The notes under the pieces were generated by a model. It was not told where the DNA came from, did not search any database, and worked only from the letters and a program-made list of their open reading frames with translations. DNA of 64,000 nucleotides from Rheinheimera riviphila (GTDB lineage Bacteria > Pseudomonadota > Gammaproteobacteria > Enterobacterales > Alteromonadaceae), in contig NZ_SACS01000007.1 of the NCBI RefSeq assembly GCF_004005945.1, forward strand, positions 62,001 to 126,000. Reading direction: 5' to 3'. Each line of letters opens with the position of its first letter. The first letter of the stretch is position 1. Positions 56,575-64,000 of this stretch are shown here, one piece after another. The position numbers and the translations under genes were made by a program.

Positions 56575-57981
56575 TCACACCGCCGCTTCGTTGTGTTGCA
56601 GCATCAATTGCAGGGTATTGGCGACCAGCTGAAATTCGGCGAATTGGCGTGGGGTCACTGCTTTTCCGGCGGCGTCGGCGTAAAATAGAGCAAAAATACG
56701 TTTTTCCACTTTGAGGCTGGCGACCAGACAATCGCCATCCTGTGGTAACAACACTTCCAGCCCCGCCAGCGGCTGCGACGCGGTATTTTTCGGTCGCCAG
56801 ATGGGTTGTTGTTTCAATAATAAATCATGCAGCAACTCACCTTTGTGCAGCTTATCCAGCTCAATTTTTAACTGCTGGCGCCAGACCAGGGTGTCGCGGC
56901 CGGCCACATAACGCGGTTCAAATGACTTACTTTTATAATCCATCAACATCAGGCTGACACGCGCAAGTCCAGCGCCTTCATGCAGACAAAGCACCGCCGA
57001 ATGCAGAATTTTTGTCAGATTGTCGCCCAGCTGAAACAACTTAAACAATAAGTTCAGATGCCGCACCAGTTCGTGGTCAGTAACGGCGTATTGCGCTGTG
57101 GCTTCCAGAATTTGCTGACGGTCTGGCAATTGCGGCAGAATTTTATCCGCGCCGTAGCTACTGGCGATAGCCGCCGCTTCATCCGCCATCAGTAAAATTT
57201 GTTGATGGCTTTCTTCGACGCTGAGCTGGCAGATTTTCGCCAGTTGCAAGCAATGCTCAGTCATTTGTGGTGATGTCAGGCCTTGCTCAATATGCTGACT
57301 GATTTGATCCGCCAGATTGACAATACCCGCCAAAGCGCCGGATTTTTGCACCGGACTGACCGCATCCAGTAATAAATCACCAAGTTTCCACTCTTTAATC
57401 AGTTCTTTATTCAGCGTATCGATGCCGACACCGAGATATTTCATCGCAATGGAGTGTTCGTCATCAGGGTACAAATCACGCTCGACGATAAATTGCTCGG
57501 CAGCGGTTTCCTGGCTGGCCAATAATGCTAAATCGGCCACTTGTCGCAGTAACGCGGCAATAAAGACCTGTTCACGCCGGTCGCTGTCCAGCTTCGGCAC
57601 CATCGCCCTTGCTTGCACCGCCGCGTGAAAAGAGCGGGCAAGTCGTTGTAACAACATCGCTTTGGGTTTACCACTGAGGAGGCTGTCAATCAGCACACTG
57701 GCCAGCGTAATGTTTTTGACTTCAATAAAACCAATCTGCACTATGGCCCGCGATACCGTTTGCACCGGTTTACTGGAACGGTTGTAGTGCACGGTATTCG
57801 CCACCCGCAGCACTTTAGAAGTCAGGTTGGCGTCACGTAAAATGATTTGCGCCAGATCGTCGGCACTACTTTCGCTGCTGTCATTGAGCTGACAGACTTC
57901 CAGCACGACGCTGTTAATGGATGGTAGTTTCTGATTGAGCAGCAACTTCATCCAGGCGGATAAACCACGGATGTCCGACAT
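56575..57981 (-). CDS. HDOD-domain signalling protein
   Basis: The 468 residues start with an HDOD domain (about 10-215; LPSINSVVLEVCQL, LRDANLTSKVLRVANTVHYNR, AIVQIGFIEVKNI), an HD-like fold that usually lacks catalytic residues and links to c-di-GMP or motility signalling. The C-terminal half (about 290-465) looks GAF-like (RVSLMLMDYKSKSFEPRYVAG). No membrane segment. It is a single gene on the minus strand, about 100 bases upstream (in its own direction) from DUF2288. Confidence 0.88.
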   Translation of the reverse strand: MSDIRGLSAWMKLLLNQKLPSINSVVLEVCQLNDSSESSADDLAQIILRDANLTSKVLRVANTVHYNRSSKPVQTVSRAIVQIGFIEVKNITLASVLIDSLLSGKPKAMLLQRLARSFHAAVQARAMVPKLDSDRREQVFIAALLRQVADLALLASQETAAEQFIVERDLYPDDEHSIAMKYLGVGIDTLNKELIKEWKLGDLLLDAVSPVQKSGALAGIVNLADQISQHIEQGLTSPQMTEHCLQLAKICQLSVEESHQQILLMADEAAAIASSYGADKILPQLPDRQQILEATAQYAVTDHELVRHLNLLFKLFQLGDNLTKILHSAVLCLHEGAGLARVSLMLMDYKSKSFEPRYVAGRDTLVWRQQLKIELDKLHKGELLHDLLLKQQPIWRPKNTASQPLAGLEVLLPQDGDCLVASLKVEKRIFALFYADAAGKAVTPRQFAEFQLVANTLQLMLQHNEAAV

Positions 57982-58083
57982 GCATTACCTTTTTATAAAT
58001 GTGACAACGACATTGAAGATTGTAGCTGTAACGAGCGTAAGCAACTAATACAACGAAGCTGTTTGCGGCAAAGTTGGCTGCGA

Positions 58084-58398
58084 CTAGGCAGCTTTATCCT
58101 GCACCAACACCCAGGGCGAAATCACCACCGCCCACAACATCGTTTGTTGTTGATACCAGGCCTGCGCCTGATCGGCTTCAACCCGTCCTAACTGGCCTTG
58201 CGCCAGCCAGGCCGCCACTTGCGGCTTGGCATCGGTGGCAAAAGCAAATGCCACATCAATCAAATCAAGCGCTGCCGACACCTGTAATACATCACCGGCA
58301 GCGTAAAATTTTTGCAGCTCCAACCAGCTGATCACCGCGGTTTCGGCGGTAATTTTTGCTTTTAATACGTCGGGTTCGACATCAAAATTTTCGTTCAT
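58084..58398 (-). CDS. DUF2288 family protein
   Basis: This is a soluble 104-residue protein with the DUF2288 pattern: AKITAETAVISWLELQKFYAAGDVLQV near the start, then LDLIDVAFAFATD and a final WAVVISPWVLVQ. The family is common in Gamma- and Betaproteobacteria, with unknown function. It sits between the HDOD gene and glrR on the same strand. Confidence 0.82.
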   Translation of the reverse strand: MNENFDVEPDVLKAKITAETAVISWLELQKFYAAGDVLQVSAALDLIDVAFAFATDAKPQVAAWLAQGQLGRVEADQAQAWYQQQTMLWAVVISPWVLVQDKAA

Positions 58399-58454
58399 CT
58401 CACTTCACTTTGCTATTTATATAGAACTCATCCACAACCATTTTTTAAGGCTGC

Positions 58455-59807
58455 TTACTCAGGCTCATCACCTTGCTCTGAGACCTGCGCCGCGCTTAAT
58501 TCATGTTTTTTCAAAAGCTTGTGAAAATCAGTTCGATTCCGTCCAGCAAGTTCTGCCGCGCGGGTGACATTACCTTCGGCCATTTTTAACACCCGCACCA
58601 GATACTGCCGTTCGAACTGATCCCGCGCTTCGCTCAGCGTCGGCCAGAAACTGCGGTTTTGCGCCAACGCCTGTTCAACCAGCGCCAGACTAATCACCGG
58701 GCTGCTGGTCAGCGCCACACACTGCTCCACCACGTTCACCAGTTGCCGCACATTGCCCGGCCACTGCGCTGTGACGAGCGCCTGCATCGCATCTTCGGAA
58801 AAACGATTGACCTGCACATGGTGACGCTCACCACTTTGTGCCAGCACGTGCCGCGCCAGTAGCGGAATATCTTCGGCTCTTTCGCGTAAAGTCGGCAGCT
58901 GCAGATTCACCACATTTAGCCGGTAATACAAATCTTCGCGAAAACTTTGCTCTTGCATCGCTTGCTTTAAATCACGGTGGGTGGCAGAAATCAGTCGCAC
59001 ATCAATCGGAATTGATTTGGCACTACCTACAGGGCGGATCTGCCGCTCTTGCAGAGCCCGCAGCAATTTCACCTGCAACGGTAGTGGCATATCACCAATT
59101 TCGTCGAGGAATAACGTGCCGCCATCGGCTTCACGGAATAAACCTGCATGCTCGGTGACCGCACCGGTAAAGGCACCTTTGGCGTGACCAAACAGCTCAG
59201 ATTCAAGCAAATGTTCCGGCAAAGCGCCGCAGTTAATCGCCACAAAATTACGGCGGGCGCGTGGGCTGGCCTGATGAATGGCTTTGGCCAATAACTCTTT
59301 ACCGGTACCGCTGGCGCCGGTGATCAACACACTGACATCACGCTGCGCCACCCGGTACGCCTGCTCCAGCAGTTGATCCATACCTTTGCTGCGGGTGACA
59401 ATGGCCTGGCGCCATTCGTCTTTACTTGGCACATGCGATTGATGCACCGCTTTTTGCAGAATATCGCGCAGTTCAACATTGTTCAGCGGCTTGGTTAAAA
59501 AACCAAATACCCCGCGCTGCGTTGCAGCAACAGCTTCCGGAATAGAACCATGCGCCGTCATCAGCACTACCGGTAAACCGGGGTTACGTTTGGCAATTTC
59601 ATCAAACAGCGCCATGCCGTCGAGTCCCGGCATCCGCAAATCGCTGAGTACCACATCCACCGGTTGCTTGGCCAACATGGTCAAAGCTGTTTCGGCACAA
59701 TCGGCGCTAATCACCTGATAACCTTCACCTTCCAGGCGTAAAGTCATCAGTCGCAATAAACTCGGATCATCATCAACCAACAATAATCGGGCGTTATTTC
59801 CGCTCAT
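58455..59807 (-). CDS. glrR: sigma-54-dependent response regulator GlrR (QseF)
   Basis: GlrR activates sigma-54 promoters when phosphorylated by GlrK; in E. coli it drives the GlmY small RNA that raises GlmS. The 450 residues have a receiver domain with phospho-acceptor Asp56 (LSDLRMPGLDG), an AAA+ domain with Walker A GASGTGKE and the sigma-54 contact motif GAFTGA, and a Fis-like DNA-binding end (GNVTRAAELAGRNRTDFHKLL). It is 2 bases after qseG, in a glrK-qseG-glrR operon. Confidence 0.95.
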   Translation of the reverse strand: MSGNNARLLLVDDDPSLLRLMTLRLEGEGYQVISADCAETALTMLAKQPVDVVLSDLRMPGLDGMALFDEIAKRNPGLPVVLMTAHGSIPEAVAATQRGVFGFLTKPLNNVELRDILQKAVHQSHVPSKDEWRQAIVTRSKGMDQLLEQAYRVAQRDVSVLITGASGTGKELLAKAIHQASPRARRNFVAINCGALPEHLLESELFGHAKGAFTGAVTEHAGLFREADGGTLFLDEIGDMPLPLQVKLLRALQERQIRPVGSAKSIPIDVRLISATHRDLKQAMQEQSFREDLYYRLNVVNLQLPTLRERAEDIPLLARHVLAQSGERHHVQVNRFSEDAMQALVTAQWPGNVRQLVNVVEQCVALTSSPVISLALVEQALAQNRSFWPTLSEARDQFERQYLVRVLKMAEGNVTRAAELAGRNRTDFHKLLKKHELSAAQVSEQGDEPE

Positions 59808-59809
59808 CC

Positions 59810-60388
59810 TTAGCCTCCGCCACTTTGATTCAACTTGGCTTCGATTTGGGTCAGTGCATCAATTTTCTTTTGTAGATCAGCGTTTTGCTTCTGTAAACGT
59901 TCCAGATTATCTTGTTGCTGGCCATTTAACCGGCCCAGCGCTTTGACGGCAGATTCCGATTCCAATAACTTTTGATTGTAAGCATGATCCCAACGCAACA
60001 TGTCAGCTAAACCGGACGGCAGGGTCGTTAATTGTTCACCAAGCTGGGTTTGTGCTTTAAAACGTACCGGATAAGGGTTGTCCGGATGAATGCGGATCAG
60101 CAGCTGCTGCAATGACACCACCGGGCCGTATTGCAGATTTTTACTCAGATTGTCGCGTTGTTTGGTGGTCATTTTCAAAAGCTCAGCGCGAAACTCAGTC
60201 CAGGCGGTCAGGCTTGAAACATCATCGCTGATCGCCATCGCAGGTTTCACCGGCTCTGGTGCCTGTCGTGGTAACTCCACCACTTTTTCCGGCTCGGGGG
60301 TCGGTTTAATGATCACCGGCAATGGTACCGGTCCCCCCTGACATCCAGCTAACAACAGGCTGCCAGCCAGCACAGACCATAACTTCAT
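59810..60388 (-). CDS. qseG: QseG/YfhG-like lipoprotein
   Basis: QseG is an outer-membrane lipoprotein that contacts the sensor kinase GlrK/QseE. The 192 residues have a signal peptide ending in lipobox LAGC, a Pro-rich linker (about 22-50), and a helical region ending in a coiled coil (LERLQKQNADLQKKIDAL). Assignment rests on position between glrK and glrR and on the architecture. It overlaps glrK by four bases. Confidence 0.85.
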   Translation of the reverse strand: MKLWSVLAGSLLLAGCQGGPVPLPVIIKPTPEPEKVVELPRQAPEPVKPAMAISDDVSSLTAWTEFRAELLKMTTKQRDNLSKNLQYGPVVSLQQLLIRIHPDNPYPVRFKAQTQLGEQLTTLPSGLADMLRWDHAYNQKLLESESAVKALGRLNGQQQDNLERLQKQNADLQKKIDALTQIEAKLNQSGGG

Positions 60389-61803
60389 ATCGAATCCTCA
60401 ACCATAGGTAATCGGATGCGAATACAGACATCTGCATAATTCACATCCACAATTTCGGCCAGCCCGCCCAACAGACGGGCGCAATCTGCCACGATCGAAA
60501 GTCCTAAACCCGACCCCTGAATGGCATCAAAACGCGGTGCTGTACCACGCTGAAAGGGTTCAAACAGTTTAGCCCGCATTTCCGCCGGGATCGGCGTTCC
60601 GTTATTCGCAACATCTAACAACATAAATTTATCGTGTGGCCGCAGCACCACCCACACCGGGCTCGATTGTCCGCCATAAGCCTGCGCATTATTAATCAGA
60701 TTATCCAGAATACGCCGGAACAACATCGCATCGGTATAAAGCCGCGGCAGCTGACAATCCAGTTCGATGTATTGCTGGCGTTGCTGCAACGATAAGGCAT
60801 GGTCGTTAAAACAACTTTGCAGTAACTGCTGGCTGTCATGCCAGGCGAACTCTGGTTTTGCCTGCTGTAACAAGCGGTTGTAATCGAGCAATTGTTCTGT
60901 AAGTTGGCTTAACCGATCGGCGCTGCCACTCAGCAAGGTGACGACTTCTTTTTGCTGTGGGTTCAGCATACCGACCACTTGTTCCGATAATAGTGCACAA
61001 CCTTCTTTAATACTGGAAAGTGGGGTTTTAAGTTCATGCGAGGCATGACGCAATAGAATCAGCCGCAGCGCTTCTAACTGCTGCAACCGCGACGCCAGCC
61101 AGCGCAGTTGCTCGCCGAGTTCGGTGAGTTCGCGCGGGCCTTCCACTTGTTCATTCGGGAAATGATGGCTGGCCTGGCCAATCGAACGGATCATGGTATC
61201 CAATTGTTTAATCGGCGAAGCAATCCGCGCCGATGCCCACAACACCAGCAATAACGTCAGGATCACCAGTGCGACACTCTGCCAAGCCAATTGGTTTTGC
61301 GCCGCCACCACATAACTTTGCTGGGCTTGCAGCCGTTCTTCCAGCAAATTCCAGGTTTGTTCGGTCAGCTGCCCTTGTTGCTGACGGATTTGTAGTAACA
61401 ACGGCGATAAATCTTCAATGCTGCTTTGCAGGTAAATTTGCAGTAATACTGCGACGTGCCGCTGTTGTTGTTCACATAAACTTTTGGCGTTCAGACTCTG
61501 GCACAAAGTGTCCAGCATTTGCTGATAATTTTCGATATGAGTTTTGGCTAAACGACTCAGTGCATCAGTGCGCAAAATGCTGAATTGGCGCACCGCCCGC
61601 TCAATATCTATCACCACATTTTGCATATTTTCAGTGACTTTGACGCTGCCCACCGAAGTTTCAGCTTCGGCAACTGCGTAACGACTGACATCCGACAAAG
61701 CGCTATTGCTTTGCCACAACAATACTGCAAGCGGGATTAACGCCAGGAAAAAGCTCAGCAGGATAAATTGCCGCAACGAAGCAGGCTGAAAAGGCATACG
61801 CAT
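60385..61803 (-). CDS. glrK: sensor histidine kinase GlrK (QseE)
   Basis: GlrK is the membrane sensor paired with GlrR. The 472 residues have two membrane helices (about 10-30 and 175-195) with a periplasmic helical domain, a HAMP linker, then RHASHELKTPLSS with the phospho-acceptor His near 256. ATP-binding blocks include DNLINNAQAYG and GSGLGLSIVADCARLL. I chose ATG 61803 (MRMPFQPASLRQ), which follows AGGAG; the longer frame from 61860 lacks support. Confidence 0.93.
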   Translation of the reverse strand: MRMPFQPASLRQFILLSFFLALIPLAVLLWQSNSALSDVSRYAVAEAETSVGSVKVTENMQNVVIDIERAVRQFSILRTDALSRLAKTHIENYQQMLDTLCQSLNAKSLCEQQQRHVAVLLQIYLQSSIEDLSPLLLQIRQQQGQLTEQTWNLLEERLQAQQSYVVAAQNQLAWQSVALVILTLLLVLWASARIASPIKQLDTMIRSIGQASHHFPNEQVEGPRELTELGEQLRWLASRLQQLEALRLILLRHASHELKTPLSSIKEGCALLSEQVVGMLNPQQKEVVTLLSGSADRLSQLTEQLLDYNRLLQQAKPEFAWHDSQQLLQSCFNDHALSLQQRQQYIELDCQLPRLYTDAMLFRRILDNLINNAQAYGGQSSPVWVVLRPHDKFMLLDVANNGTPIPAEMRAKLFEPFQRGTAPRFDAIQGSGLGLSIVADCARLLGGLAEIVDVNYADVCIRIRLPMVEDSI

Positions 61804-61971
61804 AACGATGGGATCTCCTGACTTCATACAGCAGTAACGAGGACTATCGGTTTCTATCATAACGGATTAATGCAACAGCCCCAATCAGATTCAATCTTAG
61901 GTAAATGCAGGTGTTAGAAAATCCTAAAAAAGGTAAACCGGTAACAGTAACGAAATGATTAAATTTCAGGC

Positions 61972-62001
61972 AAAAAAAAGGCCGGTAATAAAACCGACCT
62001 T
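61972..62001 (-). terminator. terminator of the small membrane protein gene
   Basis: On the minus strand AAGGTCGGT and ACCGGCCTT pair (one G-U) around TTTATT and are followed by a run of T. Confidence 0.85.
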
Positions 62002-62018
62002 GAAGGGATTTGAAAGGG

Positions 62019-62213
62019 TTATGCGCGGGCTGCAACACCAGCGGCGCGGGCCTTACGTACTTTAGCTGACTGACGGTTGTAAGCATCCGCAAATTGCGCT
62101 TTTTCCAGCTGACGTACGGCAGTACCGTTTACATCAATTTTGCGTAAGTAAGTAACAAACACAAAAGCATTGACCGCGAAAAATACTGCTGCTGCGATTA
62201 AAAATGTGTCCAT
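62019..62213 (-). CDS. small single-helix membrane protein of unknown function
   Basis: The 64 residues have one N-terminal membrane helix (FLIAAAVFFAVNAFVFVTYL) followed by a short basic, Ala-rich cytoplasmic tail (KVRKARAAG). AGAGG precedes ATG 62213, so the frame extension to 62282 is not used. It is followed by its own terminator. No family was recognised. Confidence 0.65.
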   Translation of the reverse strand: MDTFLIAAAVFFAVNAFVFVTYLRKIDVNGTAVRQLEKAQFADAYNRQSAKVRKARAAGVAARA

Positions 62214-62674
62214 GGTGTACCTCTTCTCATGTTGCCAGCCTCGACTGGTCTTTAAATTCTTAACTTCACTGATTCGCTTCATCAGGTAAAAAACGGAAGT
62301 GGAACCTGCTGTATCACTTGCGTTATTTACCTGGACAATCTGTTTAATGCACGGGTTGTGCCAACATTTTAAATTAAATAATAGTCGTTTAATTTCAACT
62401 GCTTAAAACAATAACCACCAGAATGCACTGGGTTGCAGCTGAGTTGAGACTGAGGATCTGTTGCTAATTAGAGACAGCGATCTGGATGTATTTTTAATAT
62501 CTATATAATTCAATAACTTAAACTGTATCTTTTTTGCGACAGTTTTGGCCGGCTGGATGACTTATGAAAAATGTAATTTTAAATCAATAACTTACTCATG
62601 GTGATTTCAGGCAAAAATTCACCCTATTGCAACTTCGTGCGGAGCCGTCTGAGGATATTTGAGTGACCGATAGC
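62214..62674. other. long intergenic region, no gene seen
   Basis: The 461 bases between the small membrane protein and the add terminator are AT-rich in the middle (62480-62600). Apart from the expected promoter of the membrane protein near 62230-62330, I see no ORF with a ribosome site and no tRNA-like structure. Confidence 0.45.
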
Positions 62675-62701
62675 AAACAGCCCCAAAAAGCGGGGCTGTT
62701 T
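62675..62701. terminator. 10-bp hairpin, terminator of add
   Basis: AAACAGCCCC and GGGGCTGTTT form a perfect 10-bp stem with loop AAAAAGC, about 60 bases past the add stop. The U-run is only three bases, within the stem. Confidence 0.65.
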
Positions 62702-62762
62702 ATTAAGAGATTTGCTTTGGAAGTGGCATCGTTCAAACCACTCAACATACAACAAAAGCGGT

Positions 62763-63992
62763 TTAATAGATAAAACCGTATTTACGCGCGACTTTGTCAA
62801 AATACTCCAGACACTGTTTGGCGTATTCGCGTTTTTCGACATAACTGCCTGGGAAAAAACTTTTCTTAAAGCCGTAAGCGACGATGTCTTTTAAGCGTTT
62901 CAGCGGGATATCAAAGTTATCAACCGCTAGCTGATATTCGCGGCTAACTGTGGTGTTCGACACCAGACGGTTGTCGGTACAAATGACTGTGGCGATACGG
63001 TTTTCCAGCATATCGCGCAGTTTATGTTGTTTGATGTCAGTGATGGCCGGATTGGTTTGCAGATTTGAGGTTAAACACACTTCAATGGCGATACGCTTGT
63101 CTGCGATATAGGACGCTAACTCTTTGATATATTTTTGTTTGTCGAGGATATTCGGGTCACGGATCATCTCCGGCATAAACATCGAATAACCATGGCCAAT
63201 CCGGTCAGCATAACATTCGGTAATGGCTTCAAACACCGACTCGGCGCCGTAGGCTTCGCCGGCATGCAATGTTTTGAGTAAAAAGTGCTGATGGGCGTAT
63301 TCGTACACTTCTTTAAAATTATGCGCCGGATATCCCGATTCCTGCCCGGCCAAATCCAAAGCAACAATCGGCACCCCTTCTTCATCGCGCAACCGCACGC
63401 TGGCGCGCACCAATTCCATCGCGGCCAGTTTAATCACCTGCATTGGCTCAAAATCACGCATCAGCTGAAATAAATTGGTGTAATAAGGAGAAAACCCTTT
63501 GTCGCCAAACATCCGCATCGCGCAGTTGATAATACCGTAGGCAAAAGGGGGTTTGTCGCCTGAAATTACCACAGCTTGCTGATTGTATTCAGTTTGCGCG
63601 CGCTTCAAGCCGTTATTGACCGCGTGCATCACTTTGTCAAACGTAATGCCGGCCGGTAAATCAATCAGCAGCTGTGGGGCAAACCGCACTTCGATGTAAT
63701 TGACGCCTTCTTGCTGATTATCAATCGCCAGCTCGTAGGACGCTTGTTCCAGGTTTTCCATATTTCTCAGCACACCACAGGTGTATTGGAAACAATGCAG
63801 ATATTCACCAAGATTATTGTAAGACTCTTTAAATACCAACTCTTTCAGCCCGGCCACGGTATTGGAAGGCAACGTCAGTTGACTGCGTTTGGCCATCTCA
63901 ATCAGCGACTCCAACCGTAAACTGCCATCGAGGTGCAGATGCAGGTCAGACTTTGGCATTTCTTTAATAAAATCAGCGGAATAATGGGGCAT
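62763..63992 (-). CDS. add: adenosine deaminase family protein
   Basis: This enzyme deaminates adenosine (or a related purine) in salvage. The 409 residues show the metal-binding HLHLDGSLR near 19, VRFAPQL, LHAGEAYG with the catalytic Glu, DRIGHGYS, and a final TDNRLVSNT, where the usual sequence is TDDP. ATG 63992 gives the normal N-terminus, but only eight bases of upstream sequence are in the window, so the start cannot be fully checked. At 409 residues it is longer than the roughly 330-residue E. coli enzyme, so substrate may differ. Confidence 0.88.
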   Translation of the reverse strand: MPHYSADFIKEMPKSDLHLHLDGSLRLESLIEMAKRSQLTLPSNTVAGLKELVFKESYNNLGEYLHCFQYTCGVLRNMENLEQASYELAIDNQQEGVNYIEVRFAPQLLIDLPAGITFDKVMHAVNNGLKRAQTEYNQQAVVISGDKPPFAYGIINCAMRMFGDKGFSPYYTNLFQLMRDFEPMQVIKLAAMELVRASVRLRDEEGVPIVALDLAGQESGYPAHNFKEVYEYAHQHFLLKTLHAGEAYGAESVFEAITECYADRIGHGYSMFMPEMIRDPNILDKQKYIKELASYIADKRIAIEVCLTSNLQTNPAITDIKQHKLRDMLENRIATVICTDNRLVSNTTVSREYQLAVDNFDIPLKRLKDIVAYGFKKSFFPGSYVEKREYAKQCLEYFDKVARKYGFIY

Positions 63993-64000
63993 TGGCACAC

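Noticed and set aside
61804-62018. GlmY-like small RNA or sigma-54 promoter upstream of glrK
   Set aside because: A GGGGCTGTTGC stretch resembles a -24/-12 element, but GG and GC are 7 instead of 10 bases apart, and there is no matching hairpin-terminator RNA.
62624-62842. 72-codon minus-strand frame past the add gene
   Set aside because: It crosses the add terminator hairpin and the add stop region in another frame and has no ribosome site.

Overview
The window is chromosomal DNA of a free-living aquatic gammaproteobacterium. Its gene neighbourhoods (gppA-rhlB facing trxA-rho, ubiE-ubiJ-ubiB-tatABC, the glrK-qseG-glrR set, the type of its LexA boxes) and its protein sequences point to the Alteromonadales/Chromatiaceae group, near Rheinheimera, Alishewanella or Shewanella. 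This placement is inferred from recognised families, not from a search. Almost all of the window is ordinary chromosome. I saw no rRNA, tRNA, CRISPR array, prophage or insertion sequence.

Layout. 1-3720 (minus): cytochrome c oxidase operon ctaC-ctaD-ctaG-ctaE; the last gene runs off the left edge. 4008-7223: lexA with two SOS boxes, divergent from plsB. 7298-11629: tesB, an EVE-domain gene, two unknown small proteins and a DUF885 lipoprotein. 11948-21988 (plus): diguanylate cyclase, AlkC-like repair protein, ubiE-ubiJ-ubiB, tatABC, a periplasmic protein, tatD, a second diguanylate cyclase and hemB. 22063-23713: a MotA/MotB-type stator pair. 23773-29899: gppA/ppx and rhlB (minus), then trxA, rho and ndh (plus). 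30001-34690: thpR, rluF, a VOC protein, yjjG, and an ArsR regulator next to an Old Yellow Enzyme. 34861-39020: a tightly overlapping histidine kinase, porin and PstS-like protein set, then a second solute-binding protein. 39090-42137: padR plus a HAAS-domain gene, an AraC/GyrI regulator, and a THxN-type PEP-CTERM protein. 42453-49098 is the most accessory-looking part: a SEC-C protein, a broken acetyltransferase carrying an ERIC-like element, a YjjJ/HipA-type kinase, and a DprA-like gene translationally coupled to a RecQ helicase that has a phosphoribosyltransferase tail. 49244-56214: glmS with its DeoR-type regulator, a 1311-residue beta-propeller sensor kinase and a small membrane protein. 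56306-56536: a Fur-box promoter, a tiny Cys-rich ORF and a strong terminator. 56575-63992: an HDOD protein, DUF2288, glrR-qseG-glrK, a small membrane protein and adenosine deaminase.

The items most worth a second look are: (1) the DprA-like/RecQ-PRTase pair, which combines the domain types of the ShosTA phage-defence toxin-antitoxin system with a helicase; (2) the Fur-regulated ~180-nt transcription unit at 56306-56536; (3) a family of ERIC/IRU-like repeats, of which one sits in frame inside an acetyltransferase gene and another supplies both stop codons of a convergent gene pair; and (4) regulatory DNA with clear geometry, namely three TCGAAAG repeats exactly 20 bp apart before the glmS regulator, a perfect 16-bp palindrome before arsR, and a symmetric site over the padR promoter.
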